Below, one piece after another: positions 54,482-64,000 of a stretch of DNA of 64,000 nt (position 1 is the stretch's first letter; each line of letters starts with the position of its first letter). The DNA is from Nemertoderma westbladi. Its lineage: Eukaryota > Xenacoelomorpha > Nemertodermatida > Nemertodermatidae. A program made the translations under genes and the position numbers. Where the stretch lies: the NCBI GenBank assembly GCA_032718475.1, contig JAUCBJ010008071.1, positions 19,829 to 83,828 on the forward strand, in the 5' to 3' direction. The notes below the pieces were generated by a model, which did no database searches, was not told the DNA's origin, and saw nothing but the letters and a program-made list of their open reading frames with translations.

Positions 54482-55442
54482 GCAGGTCCGCAGCTTGTAC
54501 AATGATATAGTAATAGTCCACAACAAGAGAGGGTATGGGATCACTGGGGTTATATTGATGCCTTGTCTTACAACGACCTGTGAGCAAAAGTGTGGTTTGT
54601 CGGCCGGATGGTTAAAACCCTCCATTAATTAAAAATGAATGAGCAGAACTTAATAAGTATTACTAACCCAATTTGATTTTTAATATTTAAAAAATTATAA
54701 TTACAATACGTTAAACTGAATTAAAAAATACGTAACTAATGATGTACATAACATAGTTTACTTTAAAACAAATTAGGTTTTCAATAAAATTACCTTATCA
54801 GAGTATTAAAATTAAATTACGTACATTTTTAGAAGGTATTTTAGGGGGTGCGCTGGCGCTGGCGCTTGGATTTATTTATTTCTTTATTTACATTTATTAG
54901 TATACTTAGAGACAGGGGCAGGAAGGAAGCTTGTCGAATTTACACAATTACTGTATAAGCAAAGGCAATGCAACGGCAGACATCGCGCTGCTACGTCAAT
55001 GGAGGTCTTTGGCCTTGATTCTGATTTAAGGAACATTGAAACTAATTTCTAATATAACAATCATTTAAAAATATTCCAAAGGCTGTTTTTCTGAACTAGT
55101 TGTAGTGTAATAATAGGCCCTGCCCTACAAGAACAAGACCAACAACACTGCCATGTAAATCCAATCGCTGTCCATCCACAAAGTCAAGCAAGCTCCATCC
55201 ACCGCCCTGTCAATCACATCGCGGCTTGGCCATTAACAAAAGCCAGTTCTCGGCGGGAGTCTGAGTTCAAAGGCATGCCGCAGAAGAGCGATGTAAACTG
55301 TTACCTTGAAATCATTTCAATGTCATTTCAATATGAGACAGAAAGTCTGGAATTTCGGTCCATCGATTTCAAGGTCATTTCAATATGCCATCAATGTCAT
55401 TTCAATGTCAATGCTACTTTCAATGATATTCTATGGACACAT
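54482..55442. other. right interior of the TIR element
   Basis: AT-rich, then a moderately GC-rich part (55100-55270) and CATTTCAAT repeats (55310-55430). No ORF with recognisable content. Confidence 0.5.
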
Positions 55443-55523
55443 TTTGATCAAACTTTGATCAATGTTTGATCAAAGTTTGATCAATGTTTGATCAAAGGCA
55501 TGCTTTTTGAGAGCGGGACTGTA

Positions 55524-56499
55524 GATACCTTGCTGTAATTATATTAAGCAAGACACTCCACACCATTAATAATTTATATTACTAAAAACCTTCCGCTGAA
55601 TGTACTGAAATATAATATATGGATCGACATACAGAAAGCTTGTGAAAAACTGTCTGCAGATTTAATTACTCCCACAATTGGAAGGGGGTTTCGCGTCCGC
55701 CAGTTAACCGATATCATATAGACCTGTTAAAGGAGAAAAGGCAAAGGCCGATCTGAATTTATCTGAGTAAATATAATACACTCAAGCGAGGTTACCGTAA
55801 TGCGGTGTGGGGTACTTAGGAACAAAACCGAGGGAAAGGTACCTAATGACTGCTAAGGGGGGGGGGGGGGGATTATGAATATACAAGCGATCGATAGAAA
55901 TAAACACTGGTGCAGACACCTGGTGAAAATACTGAAATACCAGAGTACCAGAGTACCACAAAACACAATACCACCAGGCACTATTATATAATATTTTATC
56001 ATTTATTATCTACAAATATGCGAATAACTACTGAAAGATTCTACATGAAGTAGGGAGGAAGTATGTAGTAGAAGTCGGGGTGCGTGGGGGTGAATGTGCC
56101 ATGAAATTACAAATAATTATAAGTGGTGTGTACGAAAGTAATTAATCGGTATTCCCGTTTTCATATAAACAATAATGTCTATAAATTGTAAGCAGCAATG
56201 TCTCCAAGGAATGAGGTTTAAGCGGCAGTGTTTGATTGTTTATACATGACCTACTTTATACAGAGTATGTTTAATTTGTTTACCTTTACTGGAGCCACTG
56301 CTTATTATAATAAAACGAGCTAATTAAGTTATTATGCCATGCTGGGGATATACATTCACTAACTACAGTAGGGTCTCAGGAATTCTTTGCTCGTGGGTAT
56401 TATTAGCCCGCAAAACAATAACGTTTATTGTTTTGGTTCCCCCAATACTCCTCTGAAACGTGCTCCTTTACTACCCTGCTCCTTTTCTAACCTGCTCCT
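55524..56499. other. non-coding stretch with poly-G tract
   Basis: A poly-G tract at about 55857-55870; the word ACACCTGGTGAAAATACTG (about 55916) recalls 28299-28317. 56385-56490 (TTAGCCCGCAAAACAATA, GTTTATTGTTTTGGTT, CTGCTCCTTT) is a diverged fragment of the block found inside the TIR element. Confidence 0.55.
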
Positions 56500-56892
56500 T
56501 TACTGTCTGCACCAGTGTCTGCACCACTGTCTACACCAATGTCTGCACCAGTGTCTGCACCACTGTCGGCACCACTGTCTGCACCAGTGTCTGCACCACT
56601 GTCTGCACCACTGTTTGTACCAGGTGTATGCACCACTGTCTGCACCAGTTTCTGTACTACTGTCTGAACCACTGTCTGCACCACTGTCTGCACCAGTGTC
56701 TGCACCACTGTCTGCACCAGTGTCTGCACCACTGTCTGCACCACTGTCTGCACCAGTGTCTGCACCACTGTCTGCACCAGTGTCTGCACCACTGTCTGCA
56801 CCAGTGTCTGCACCACTGTCTGCACCAGTGTCTGCACCACTGTCAACACCAGGTGTCTGCACCACTGTCTGCACCAGTGTCTGCTTAACGTT
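56500..56892. repeat. 12-bp minisatellite (GTCTGCACCACT)
   Basis: About 32 units; on the minus strand GGTGCAGACAGT, close to the GGTGCCGACACA units of 51.9 and 53.4 kb. The array is inverted relative to its shared flank (GTTTATTGTTTTGGTT on the plus strand in all). ORFs on both strands are artefacts. Confidence 0.95.
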
Positions 56893-57085
56893 TACACCCC
56901 ACTCCGGGTCATAATAGTATGATAATTCAAACCGAAATGGTAGATTTAGTTGGTATTGAAAGAAACATTCAAAATAATGAAGAGTGATTATTAGTTCAAC
57001 AGCATTAAAACGGTGTATGAATGATGCATTCGATATTTTGGTATTCAGTGCGTTGTAGATATGCATTTTAGTAGTGATGTAGTGA

Positions 57086-57775
57086 ATGTGTAGTGCATGT
57101 GTAATTTCATCGATGCTTTACGCTAGCGAATCGTGGTTAACTGATGATGTCAAATCCTTAGAGTGTTTATACATGAAAATGATTAAAGTTATACTATCAG
57201 TCAGACAGCAGACACCCAATGATTTATGCTTTAATATTGAAAGTGGTTTCCCAAGATTGCTTGACATCATAAATAAAAATAGGAAAAATTACATACGAAA
57301 ACTACTGAAATGTAAAAGTCGTAATTTACCAGTTCACCAAGTGCTGGATCTGTGTTATAGCGAGAAAACGCCGGGTTATAATATGTTAATGTCAGTTTTA
57401 GATATTAATAGTACTATATGTAATAGTTTTGAAGAAAGTAAAGGTGTTGTTTTAAATAAACCCGAGACAGCAAGTAAGTTTGTCTTTTATAGATCCGAAA
57501 TAAATAGTACACTTACACCCCACGTTATTTACTCGTCAAAAAGTTACATTCCAGATTACCTTAGAAGAAGTTTTACTAGGTTGCGCTTGTCATCACATAA
57601 CCTCAGAATAGAAAAAGGACGATGGAGTAGGACACCTAGAGATCAGCGAGTATGTAGTTGTGATAACGTGTCAATTCAAAATAAATCTCATGTATTGTTT
57701 ACCTGTATTGTAAGTTTGCACACAGTTTTCGAATTTGGAGAATCTCCTTATTCGCCAATTCAGTACATCGCCTAG
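57086..57775 (+). pseudogene. 5'-truncated LINE: C-terminal part of a reverse-transcriptase polyprotein
   Basis: 229 open codons starting abruptly next to the minisatellite. SSMLYASESWLTDDVKSLEC, YMKMIKVILSVRQQ, RLRLSSHNLRIEKGRWSRTP and CSCDNVSIQNKSHVLFTC are the post-RT region of a non-LTR retrotransposon, ending in the CxC...H..FxC zinc-like tail common there. The RT core and endonuclease are absent. The frame is intact up to TAG 57775, and AATAAA follows near 57930, so the truncation is probably fairly recent. It is a different family from the RTE at 14.9 kb and the CR1-like copy at 59.8 kb. Confidence 0.75.
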
Positions 57776-57970
57776 AGTCGTTTGTATAGGCATATTTCTT
57801 TCTTTTTCTTTTGTGCTATAGGATATAAGATCTGTAATATCATTAGGACTAAAGAAGGTTTTTTGTGTAATTGTTATTATTCAATATGGTAATCAATTAA
57901 TTCTATGCCGTTTAATATTTATTTTGTCAATAAACATAGTGAGAGATGACGAGTTCAAAAACTTATTTAT

Positions 57971-58042
57971 TGGAGATGCCGGGGATCGAACCCGGGGCCT
58001 TTCGCATGCAAAGCGAACGCGCTACCACTGCGCTACATCCCC
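57971..58042 (-). tRNA. tRNA-Ala (anticodon UGC)
   Basis: 72 bases on the minus strand. The acceptor GGGGATG pairs with CATCTCC and includes the G3-U70 wobble that marks tRNA-Ala. The D arm is GCGC-AGTGGTA-GCGC, the anticodon arm TTCGC-TTTGCAT-GCGAA with TGC, and the T arm CCGGG-TTCGATC-CCCGG, with discriminator A. All four stems pair fully. A TTTT run 11-14 bases downstream (57957-57960) can terminate RNA polymerase III. Unlike the SINE heads in the window, it looks functional. Confidence 0.96.
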
Positions 58043-58159
58043 ATGAGGTCATTGTCCTAATTTTATGGTGACTGATAAAAGTGTCAATTTGAGAAAACGT
58101 AAGATTAGTTAGTTTCCCCACTTCTAGAACATAGTTTTGACATGATTTAGCTAATTTTG

Positions 58160-59235
58160 AAGCTAATTTTGCTGATTGGGTGTTAACTTTGGCTGAATGG
58201 GTTGGTTAAACTTGGCTCATTATGTTAGTTAAGATTGGCTGTTTGGGTGTGGTTAACTTTGGTTGAATGGGTTGGTTAACCTTGGCTCAGTATGTTGGTT
58301 AAGTTTGGCTGATTGGGTGTGGTTAACTTTGGCTGAATGGTTTGGTTAACCTTGGCTTATGTTAATTAAGTTTGGCTGATTGGGTGCGGTTAACTTTGGC
58401 TGAATGGGTTTGTTAACCTTGGCTCATTATGTTAGTTAAGATTGGCTGATTGGGTGTGGTTAACTTTGGGTGAATGGGTTGGTTAACCTTGGCTCATTAT
58501 GTTGGTTAAGTTTGGCTGATTGGGTGTGGTTAACTTTGGTTGAATGGGTTGGTTAACCTTGGCTTATGTTAATTAAGTTTGGCTGATTGGGTGTGGTTAA
58601 CTTTGGCTGAATGGGTTTGTTAACCTTGGCTCATTATGTTAGTTAAGATTGGCTGTTTGGGTGTGGTTAACTTTGGTTGAATGGGTTGGTTAACCTTGGC
58701 TCATTATGTTGGTTAAGTTTGGCTGATTGGGTGTGGTTAACTTTGGGTGAATGGGTTTGTTAACCTTGGCTCATTATGTTAGTTAAGTTTGGCTGATTGG
58801 GTGTGGTTAACTTTGGGTGAATGGGTTGGTTAACCTTGGCTCATTATGTTGGTTAAGTTTGGCTGATTGGGTGTGGTTAACTTTGGTTGAATGGGTTGGT
58901 TAACCTTGGCTCATTATGTTGGTTAAGTTTGGCTGATTGGGTGTGGTTAACTTTGGGTGAATGGGTTTGTTAACCTTGGCTCATTATGTTAGTTAAGTTT
59001 GGCTGATTGGGTGTGGTTAACTTTGGGTGAATGGGTTGGTTAACCTTGGCTCATTATGTTAGTTAAGTTTGGCTGATTGGGTGTGGTTAACTTTGGGTGA
59101 ATGGGTTGGTTAACCTTGGCTCATTATGTTAGTTAAGTTTGGCTGATTGGGTGTGGTTAACTTTGGGTGAATGGGTTGGTTAACCTTGGCTCATTATGTT
59201 AGTTAAGTTTGGCTGATTGGGTGTGGTTAACTTTG
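58160..59235 (+). repeat. 70-bp satellite array
   Basis: About 15 units of GGTTAACTTTGGGTGAATGG, GTTGGTTAACCTTGGCTCAT and TATGTTAGTTAAGTTTGGCT, then GATTGGGTGT. Each unit is itself three diverged ~23-bp subunits built on GTTAA.TTTGGCT. The early units are the most diverged and the last four the most uniform. Confidence 0.97.
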
Positions 59236-59762
59236 ATCATTTTGTTAATTTTAAAGTCGGCCTCCGTTATTCGAATTAGAAATAATTCTGGTAACCCCCC
59301 ACGCCAAATATCAGAAACATTGATTGTGCTCCCTATGTTAAGATAGAATTTTCCTAAACCGTGCGAAAATACTGATTAATATACTTATTTTACAAATATA
59401 CTTAAGGGGGGGGGGGGGGGGTATACCCCCCCACCCCCCTCAGGTAAAATTTTCAAATTATTGTTTCTTTATTTCACCTAGAGCAGAATTTAATGAGGAT
59501 TACAAATCTGAAAACCGCTTAGTGAGACCTCTTTCAGTTCTATCGTATCGTATGACGGTCTGTCCGTCAAATTGTAAGAAACACCGAAGACCGACAGACA
59601 GACAGATAGACTAGATTCCACCAAAAATTAAAACTGACATCGGAAATGAAATCAGCGACCCCGAAAACCGAAAATATTTAAAAATTCAAAAACTTGAATA
59701 GATAATGTTATAACGAATATTAATAATCAAATAGTAGTGGAAACTTTTTAATTAACGTAGGT
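59236..59762. other. non-coding stretch
   Basis: Poly-G followed by poly-C (59405-59440), then a fragment with GACAGACAGACAG and ACTGACATCGGAAATGAAAT (59595-59653) shared with the fold-back repeat at 44.7-45.1 kb. Confidence 0.6.
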
Positions 59763-61290
59763 ACAACCGACCATCTCCCAATTTTCTGTTCGTTCGAAAA
59801 TACCAAAAATTATTTTGAAGAAAAAACAAAACGTGCTTTCAACTGGTCAAAATTTAATAAAAACAAATTTATTTCCGACTTGAAACATTCTGACAACTGG
59901 CCATACCTAAACTCTACTGAACCCTTCAACTTATCATCAATTTATGACAATTTCGAATCTATGTTCAAAAAACCTACCTTGCCGAGACGAATACACTTAG
60001 CTACAATAATTAACTCAAATTTTCAACAAGGAACTTTCCCAGACATGTTAAAAATTGCTCGTATTACACCAGTTTACAAAAGTGATGACCCACTGGGACC
60101 ATCTAACTACCGTCCAATCTCTGTACTTCTGGTGTTCAGTAAAATATATGAAAAAATTATTAATTTATCCCCTTTTCATGCAATCCTTTCAATGACAGAG
60201 AAAATACGAGAAATTATCGACTCAAAATCATCCGCCTGTGTGATCTATATGGACCTAAAAAAAGCGTTCGATACAGTTAACCACAATATTCTCATCAAAA
60301 AGTTAGAAACCTACGGGATCCGGGGCACTCTGCTAAATCTTTTCAAAAACTACTTTTCTGAGCGGTTTACTTCAATAAAAAACATAAATTCTTCTAAACA
60401 ACTAATAAAATGCGGAATAGCCCAGGGTTTAATACTAGGTCCTCTTTGTTTCTTACTTTACATTAATGACATATCTGATGCCTCGAACTTATTTACAGTA
60501 CTCTTTGCTGACGATTCAATTTTTTTACATACAAGTCACAATAACCGCTGGTATCATTGAAGGTACAAATTCAGGCCTTAGAAATATTCACGAAAGGTTA
60601 ACGGTTAACCGATTATTGATTGTCGCTCAACTTAAAAAAATAGAATTCTGATATTTTCTAAAATTTGAATAAATCTCATTTCAATGGCTTTATACAAATT
60701 AACAACACTCCACTCAAACAAAAATAATTTACAAAATATTTAGGTATAATGGTAGACCAAAATCTTACATGGCGGGCACACCATTAACTACATTAATAAA
60801 AAAAATTCAAAAATTTCAGGTATATTTGATCGGCTTAGACGGATTTTTCCTCACCAAATCCTTAAAATGCTTTACTTTTCTCTCCCTTACATACATTACG
60901 GGCTGGTAGTCTGGGGTTGCGCGGGGTCTGCACTGATTAACCAGCTTAGAATCAAAGTAAATAAAATTCTAAGATGTATAACTTTTCTGACAGGATGGAC
61001 TCCTCATTTCCTATTTATCAACCTATAATTACGACTGTTCTGGCTTAAAAACACTTTTCTCATTTACCCGTGACACTCATAGATATCAAACTCTGTCTTC
61101 AACATTAAATTATTTTTTTATCCCACGTAAAAATGTACTCATCGGTCAGAGGGCAATATCTTATCGTGGAGCGGTTCTCTGGAACATTATGTCAACTAGT
61201 TTTTCTCAAATAAAAAATCGCAACAGATTTATTAGAATCCTTAAAAATCACTTTTTCTCGTCACAAAATGCTGACTTGAAGCGAACATAG
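59763..61290 (+). pseudogene. degenerate CR1/L2-group LINE
   Basis: Begins inside the endonuclease (TTDHLPIF, the C-terminal DH motif) and continues in frame through an RT: ARITPVYKSDDP, SNYRPISVL, VIYMDLKKAFDTVNHN, CGIAQGLILGPLCFLLYIND and LFADDSIFLHT, up to a stop at 60560. A deletion has removed part of the RT between YEKIINL and SPFHAILSM, where an RQGF-type motif is expected. Past 60560 the frame is broken, but YGLVVWGCAG (about 60897) and the C-terminal block (about 61075-61288) are still readable. The active-site FADD is present but the element cannot be active as written. Confidence 0.82.
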
Positions 61291-61674
61291 GTGTTTGACG
61301 AGGCGACTTGGCGTCGTGTGGACAGCAGTGTCGATGACTGGAGTCGGGGGGCGGGGCCTTTGGGTGTTGAGACCAGCGCGGACGACACCTGTTAGGCTAT
61401 AATTTCAGATTATTTTCACAATATTATACTTTCAGGTTGTTTCCCTACCCTAAACTGTTTGAATAGGCTTACTAGCTTCTCATGAGCTATTATTATCCAA
61501 TCCGTCGAATTGTCTTTATATACAGGAATACAAAATGTACTATATAGTAAATATTATCTCTAATGTAAAAAACCATTATTGATTGTGTATTTTGAGTCAC
61601 TCATTCTCGTTACCACAACTGTAACTGCCTATAATTCGGAAACAATAATATTGAATTGAAAAATTGAATTATGC
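61291..61674. other. non-coding stretch
   Basis: GC-richer at 61300-61390, probably the 3' end of the LINE; otherwise nothing seen. Confidence 0.4.
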
Positions 61675-61925
61675 TGGATCCTGACAATTCCGATCCTGAC
61701 AATTCCGATCCTGACAATTCCGATCCTGACAATTCCGATCCTGACAATTCCGATCCTGACAATTCCGACTCAGGAAATTTTATTCGATCTCTTGAGTGGG
61801 TCGGAATAGTCAGCGTCTGAATTGTCCGGGTCGGAATTGACCGGGTCACAATAAATTGACCGGGTCAGAATTGTCCGGGTCAGAATTGTCCGGATCGGAA
61901 TTGTCCGGATCGGAATTGTCCGTAC
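61675..61925. repeat. 15-bp minisatellite in inverted halves
   Basis: Six units of CCTGACAATTCCGAT (61679-61768) are followed after about 40 bases by related units in the opposite orientation (CGGGTCAGAATTGTC, CGGATCGGAATTGTC; about 61825-61922). The whole could fold into a long imperfect hairpin. Confidence 0.9.
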
Positions 61926-61942
61926 ACCATGCAGCTCTTCAG

Positions 61943-62010
61943 TCTGCAGCGCCGATAGAGGGCTAAATGTCTGAATGTGTAAACCTTTACCATTTCTCTG
62001 ATCCAGGCTT
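61943..62010 (+). repeat. single diverged monomer of the tandem-core family
   Basis: GCGCCGATAGAGGGCTAAATG with GTGTAAACC corresponds to GCCGCTAGAGGGCTAAATG monomers at 1.65 and 7.37 kb. Confidence 0.6.
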
Positions 62011-62092
62011 TACAGATTGGCGGTCGACTGAATGCCTACATCCAATGCGTCATGTCACCACAAGTTTCAGTTGCCATGGTTTCCACCTGCAG

Positions 62093-62193
62093 ATCCCCTG
62101 TTCCAGAATGCAGTGGAGGCTTTATGGAAACGAGACAAAGGCTATATACCACCTACTCCAAAGCCCAGCGAACTTTCAACAACTGACCTTTAG
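62093..62193 (+). CDS. possible terminal exon of an unrecognised gene
   Basis: After acceptor TTCCACCTGCAG (62092) a 33-codon frame reads PLFQNAVEALWKRDKGYIPP and TPKPSELSTTDL to TAG 62193. AATAAA follows at 62244-62249. The peptide looks like real protein, and the acceptor, stop and polyadenylation signal are in the right order, but the size is small and I do not recognise the family. No upstream exon was found in the window. Confidence 0.35.
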
Positions 62194-62459
62194 GTCATTG
62201 ACTGCACCACGTTTACCAATCTAACTTGGCGTAATAATAATATAATAAAATATTTTTTCGAGTAATAGTAAAAGCAATAATATAAAGTAATAAAATAAAT
62301 ATTTTATTCTTTAGTTTTTACTTACGCCTTCCAGACACTAAAGGTTGCATTGTAATAAATTAATAAAATTTAAGAAATTCCGCCATAAACAATTTTTCAC
62401 ATTTTGTTATTTTGCTTTTTTTTGCCGGAAAAAAGTTTTCTCCCGTTTTTTGGGTATAT

Positions 62460-63418
62460 TCGTGGGGTCAGAGTAAAACGCGGATCCGGATCAGGATCCG
62501 GATTCTATCATTTAACATTGTCCCTATGGAAGTCGACTGAATTTACATTTTTAGGGTGTAATCTGCGGATCCGCGCACTGCTAAATTTACCGAATCCGTA
62601 ACCGAGTGTAAAATGCGGATTGGCCTTTTTTTCAGATCCGGAACGGAGTGTAAAGCGCGGATTCATTTTTCTACTGAATCCGGGATTGGGTGTAAAATAC
62701 GGATTCAGGTTTATTACAAAGTTTTATTAAATCCGGGAAGGGGTGTAAAACGCGGATTCTAGTTAATTACCAAGTTTTATTGGATCCGGGAAGGGGTGTA
62801 AAACGCGGATTTACGTTAATTACTAAGTTTTATTGGATCCGGAATGGAGTGTAAAACACGGATTTACGTTAATTATCAAGTTTTATTGGATACGGAATGG
62901 AGTGTAAAACACGGATTTACGTTAATTACTAAGTTTTATTGGATCCAGAATGGAGTGTAAAACACGGATTTACGTTAATTACCAAGTTTTATTGGATCCG
63001 GAATGGAGTGTAAAACGCGGATTCAAGTTAATTACCATGTTTTATTGGATCCGGGAAGGGGTGTAAAACGCGGATTCTATTTAATTACCAAGTTTTATTG
63101 GATCCGGGAAGGGGTGTAAAACGCGGATTTGCGTTAATTACCAAGTTTTATTGGATCCGGAATGGAGTGTAAAACGCGGATTCAAGTTAATTACCATGTT
63201 TTATTGGATCCGGGAAGGGGTGTAAAACGCGGATTCTATTTAATTACCAAGTTTTATTGGATCCGGGAAGGGGTGTAAAACGCGGATTTGCGTTAATTAC
63301 CAAGATTAATTGGATCCGGAATGGAGTGTAAAATACGGATTACGTTGATTACCAAGTTTTATTGGATCCGGGAAGGGGTGTAAAACGCGGATTCAAGTTA
63401 ATTAGTAAGTTTTAATGA
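62460..63418 (+). repeat. 53-bp satellite array (GGATCCGG units)
   Basis: About 15-16 units of TTATTGGATCCGGAATGGAG, TGTAAAACGCGGATTCAAGT and TAATTACCAAGTT, with variants. 62460-62640 holds the most diverged units. Two neighbouring three-unit groups (about 62990-63140 and 63150-63300) are nearly identical, showing higher-order duplication. Confidence 0.96.
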
Positions 63419-63490
63419 ACAATTTATAAAACGCATATGCAATAAAGACCCAGACCCTCATCTAGTTACAATTATTAATTAGTGCAATGT

Positions 63491-63673
63491 TTATTGTTCT
63501 TTAGTAACTTTTCTTGGCTTGCTGACTTTCCTGGTTTTTTTCTTCTCCGGGCTCGGGGTGCACGATGTTTGGGTAGTGAGTTCAAGCGGCTCATCAATGG
63601 CTGTATCATTGGTTGGACTCGGAATAACGAATCCCGTAAATGGAACCTTTACAAAGTCATCACTGTCATCCAT
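63491..63673 (-). CDS. possible small gene: 60-residue acidic/basic protein
   Basis: ATG 63673 lies in a good context (AAACATGG). The protein starts MDDSDDFVKVPFTGFVIPSP, has TPSPEKKKTRKVSKPRKVTK near the end and stops at TAA, which overlaps AATAAA. An acidic start and a Ser-Pro/Lys-rich end suggest a nuclear or chromatin-type protein, but I do not recognise it. A TATTTAA box and a CCAAT box lie upstream on the minus strand at promoter-like distances. The reading frame could also be a first exon. Confidence 0.4.
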   Translation of the reverse strand: MDDSDDFVKVPFTGFVIPSPTNDTAIDEPLELTTQTSCTPSPEKKKTRKVSKPRKVTKEQ

Positions 63674-63753
63674 GTTTAATATGAAATTAAATAAGAAATT
63701 ATACTGAACAGTTCAGCCTCCATTAATTAGGAAGGCAGCAAGCTTGCAAGGCC

Positions 63754-63760
63754 TTAAATA
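63754..63760 (-). promoter_or_regulatory. TATA-like box for the 63.5-kb ORF
   Basis: TATTTAA on the minus strand, about 80 bases upstream of ATG 63673. ATTGG (inverted CCAAT, plus-strand CCAAT at 63844-63848) lies about 90 bases further upstream. The spacing fits a polymerase II core promoter; this is inference only. Confidence 0.35.
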
Positions 63761-64000
63761 GAAGACGCTATGATGCAGTACAAACTACCGCCAGCTAGGC
63801 AGAACAGTGATTCTTGTTTGTAAGGGAGGTTGGGATGGATAAGCCAATCAGGGAACAGGACAGTAATCCTACCATACAATTGTCTACAGAGCTGCTCTAC
63901 CAGAGAGGTCACGTTCCCACGGTAGTATAGTTTTTCAGCTAATCAATATCTAATAATGTCTGACGGCCAAACATCACCATCGCCCTTATTAATAATTCAT
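63761..64000. other. window edge, presumed promoter-side flank
   Basis: Holds the CCAAT word; no other feature seen. Confidence 0.4.

Larger units (their letters stand above)
50920..55521. mobile_element. 4.6-kb non-autonomous TIR element, TA target duplication (Tc1/mariner-like)
   Basis: The 79-bp terminal inverted repeats (50920-50998 and 55443-55521) match with one mismatch. They begin CAGTCCCGCTCTCAAAAAGC and continue as tandem TTTGATCAAACA words. TA stands on both sides (50918-50919; 55522-55523). TA duplication and a CAGT start fit Tc1/mariner. No transposase frame exists inside; the interior is mostly a tandemly repeated block with minisatellites. It inserted at the very edge of the hAT-like element. 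Confidence 0.88.

Noticed and set aside
56387-57066. Cys/His- and Val/Gln-rich ORFs
   Set aside because: Same reason: 12-bp tandem repeat read in all frames.
58160-59235. CRISPR-like array
   Set aside because: The sequence is an animal genome; units are contiguous diverged tandem repeats without unique spacers.

Overview
This window looks like a stretch of a non-vertebrate animal genome, probably an aquatic bilaterian; I cannot name the species. The evidence is spliced animal genes (an ionotropic glutamate receptor, a two-SH3 adaptor, a CCDC61-like ciliary protein), tRNA-derived SINEs, RTE and CR1-like LINEs, a BEL/Pao LTR-type retroelement, TIR DNA transposons, many minisatellites and unusually many poly-G/poly-C tracts. 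There are no operons and no CRISPR. Most of the DNA is mobile or tandemly repeated.

Layout. 0.3-1.9 kb: a nested hairpin, then a (GTC)n plus ~147-bp tandem-repeat element whose monomers each carry a CTCF-core-like motif; a partial second copy lies at 7.1-7.6 kb. 3.2-7.0 kb (minus): three exons of one gene, with a long low-complexity exon followed by two SH3 exons in matching splice phase. 8.9-10.2 kb (minus): two adjacent exons of an ionotropic glutamate receptor (pore/M3), with an RTE fragment in the intron. 10.7-11.8 kb: a SINE whose internal 36-bp segment has expanded to about 22 copies. 13.3 kb: a perfect 28-bp-arm hairpin. 14.4-18.0 kb: an RTE-type LINE with an intact 1013-aa endonuclease/reverse transcriptase ORF. 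19.5-22.1 kb: SINE, small TIR element, little else.

22.2-41.1 kb is the most notable region. It runs between two 177-bp direct repeats (about 98% identical). It holds, all on the plus strand, a BEL/Pao gag (1214 aa), a decayed protease segment, an open RT-RNaseH-integrase frame (at least 1290 codons), and two further long intronless ORFs (750 and 665 codons) that overlap in different frames and that I do not recognise. The second has three CCHC-type zinc-knuckle-like motifs and a basic tail. A composite insertion (poly-G, 34-bp minisatellite, antisense LINE fragment) splits gag from pol.

41-50 kb: AT-rich DNA with repeats, a SINE with clear 13-bp target-site duplications, and the last exon of a CCDC61/VFL3-like gene (46388-47254, plus). 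49.5-55.5 kb: a hAT-like remnant containing a perfect 27-bp palindrome and a nearly unmutated RTE tail, next to a 4.6-kb non-autonomous element with 79-bp TIRs and TA target duplication, whose interior is a tandemly repeated, minisatellite-filled block. 56.5-61.3 kb: a minisatellite, a LINE 3' end, a functional-looking tRNA-Ala(UGC), a 70-bp satellite and a degenerate CR1-like LINE. 61.6-63.4 kb: a 15-bp inverted minisatellite, a possible terminal exon, and a 53-bp satellite. 63.5-64.0 kb: a possible small gene (minus) with TATA- and CCAAT-like elements.

Exon calls were made by eye from motif and splice-phase agreement; families were named from memory of conserved motifs, without database searches.
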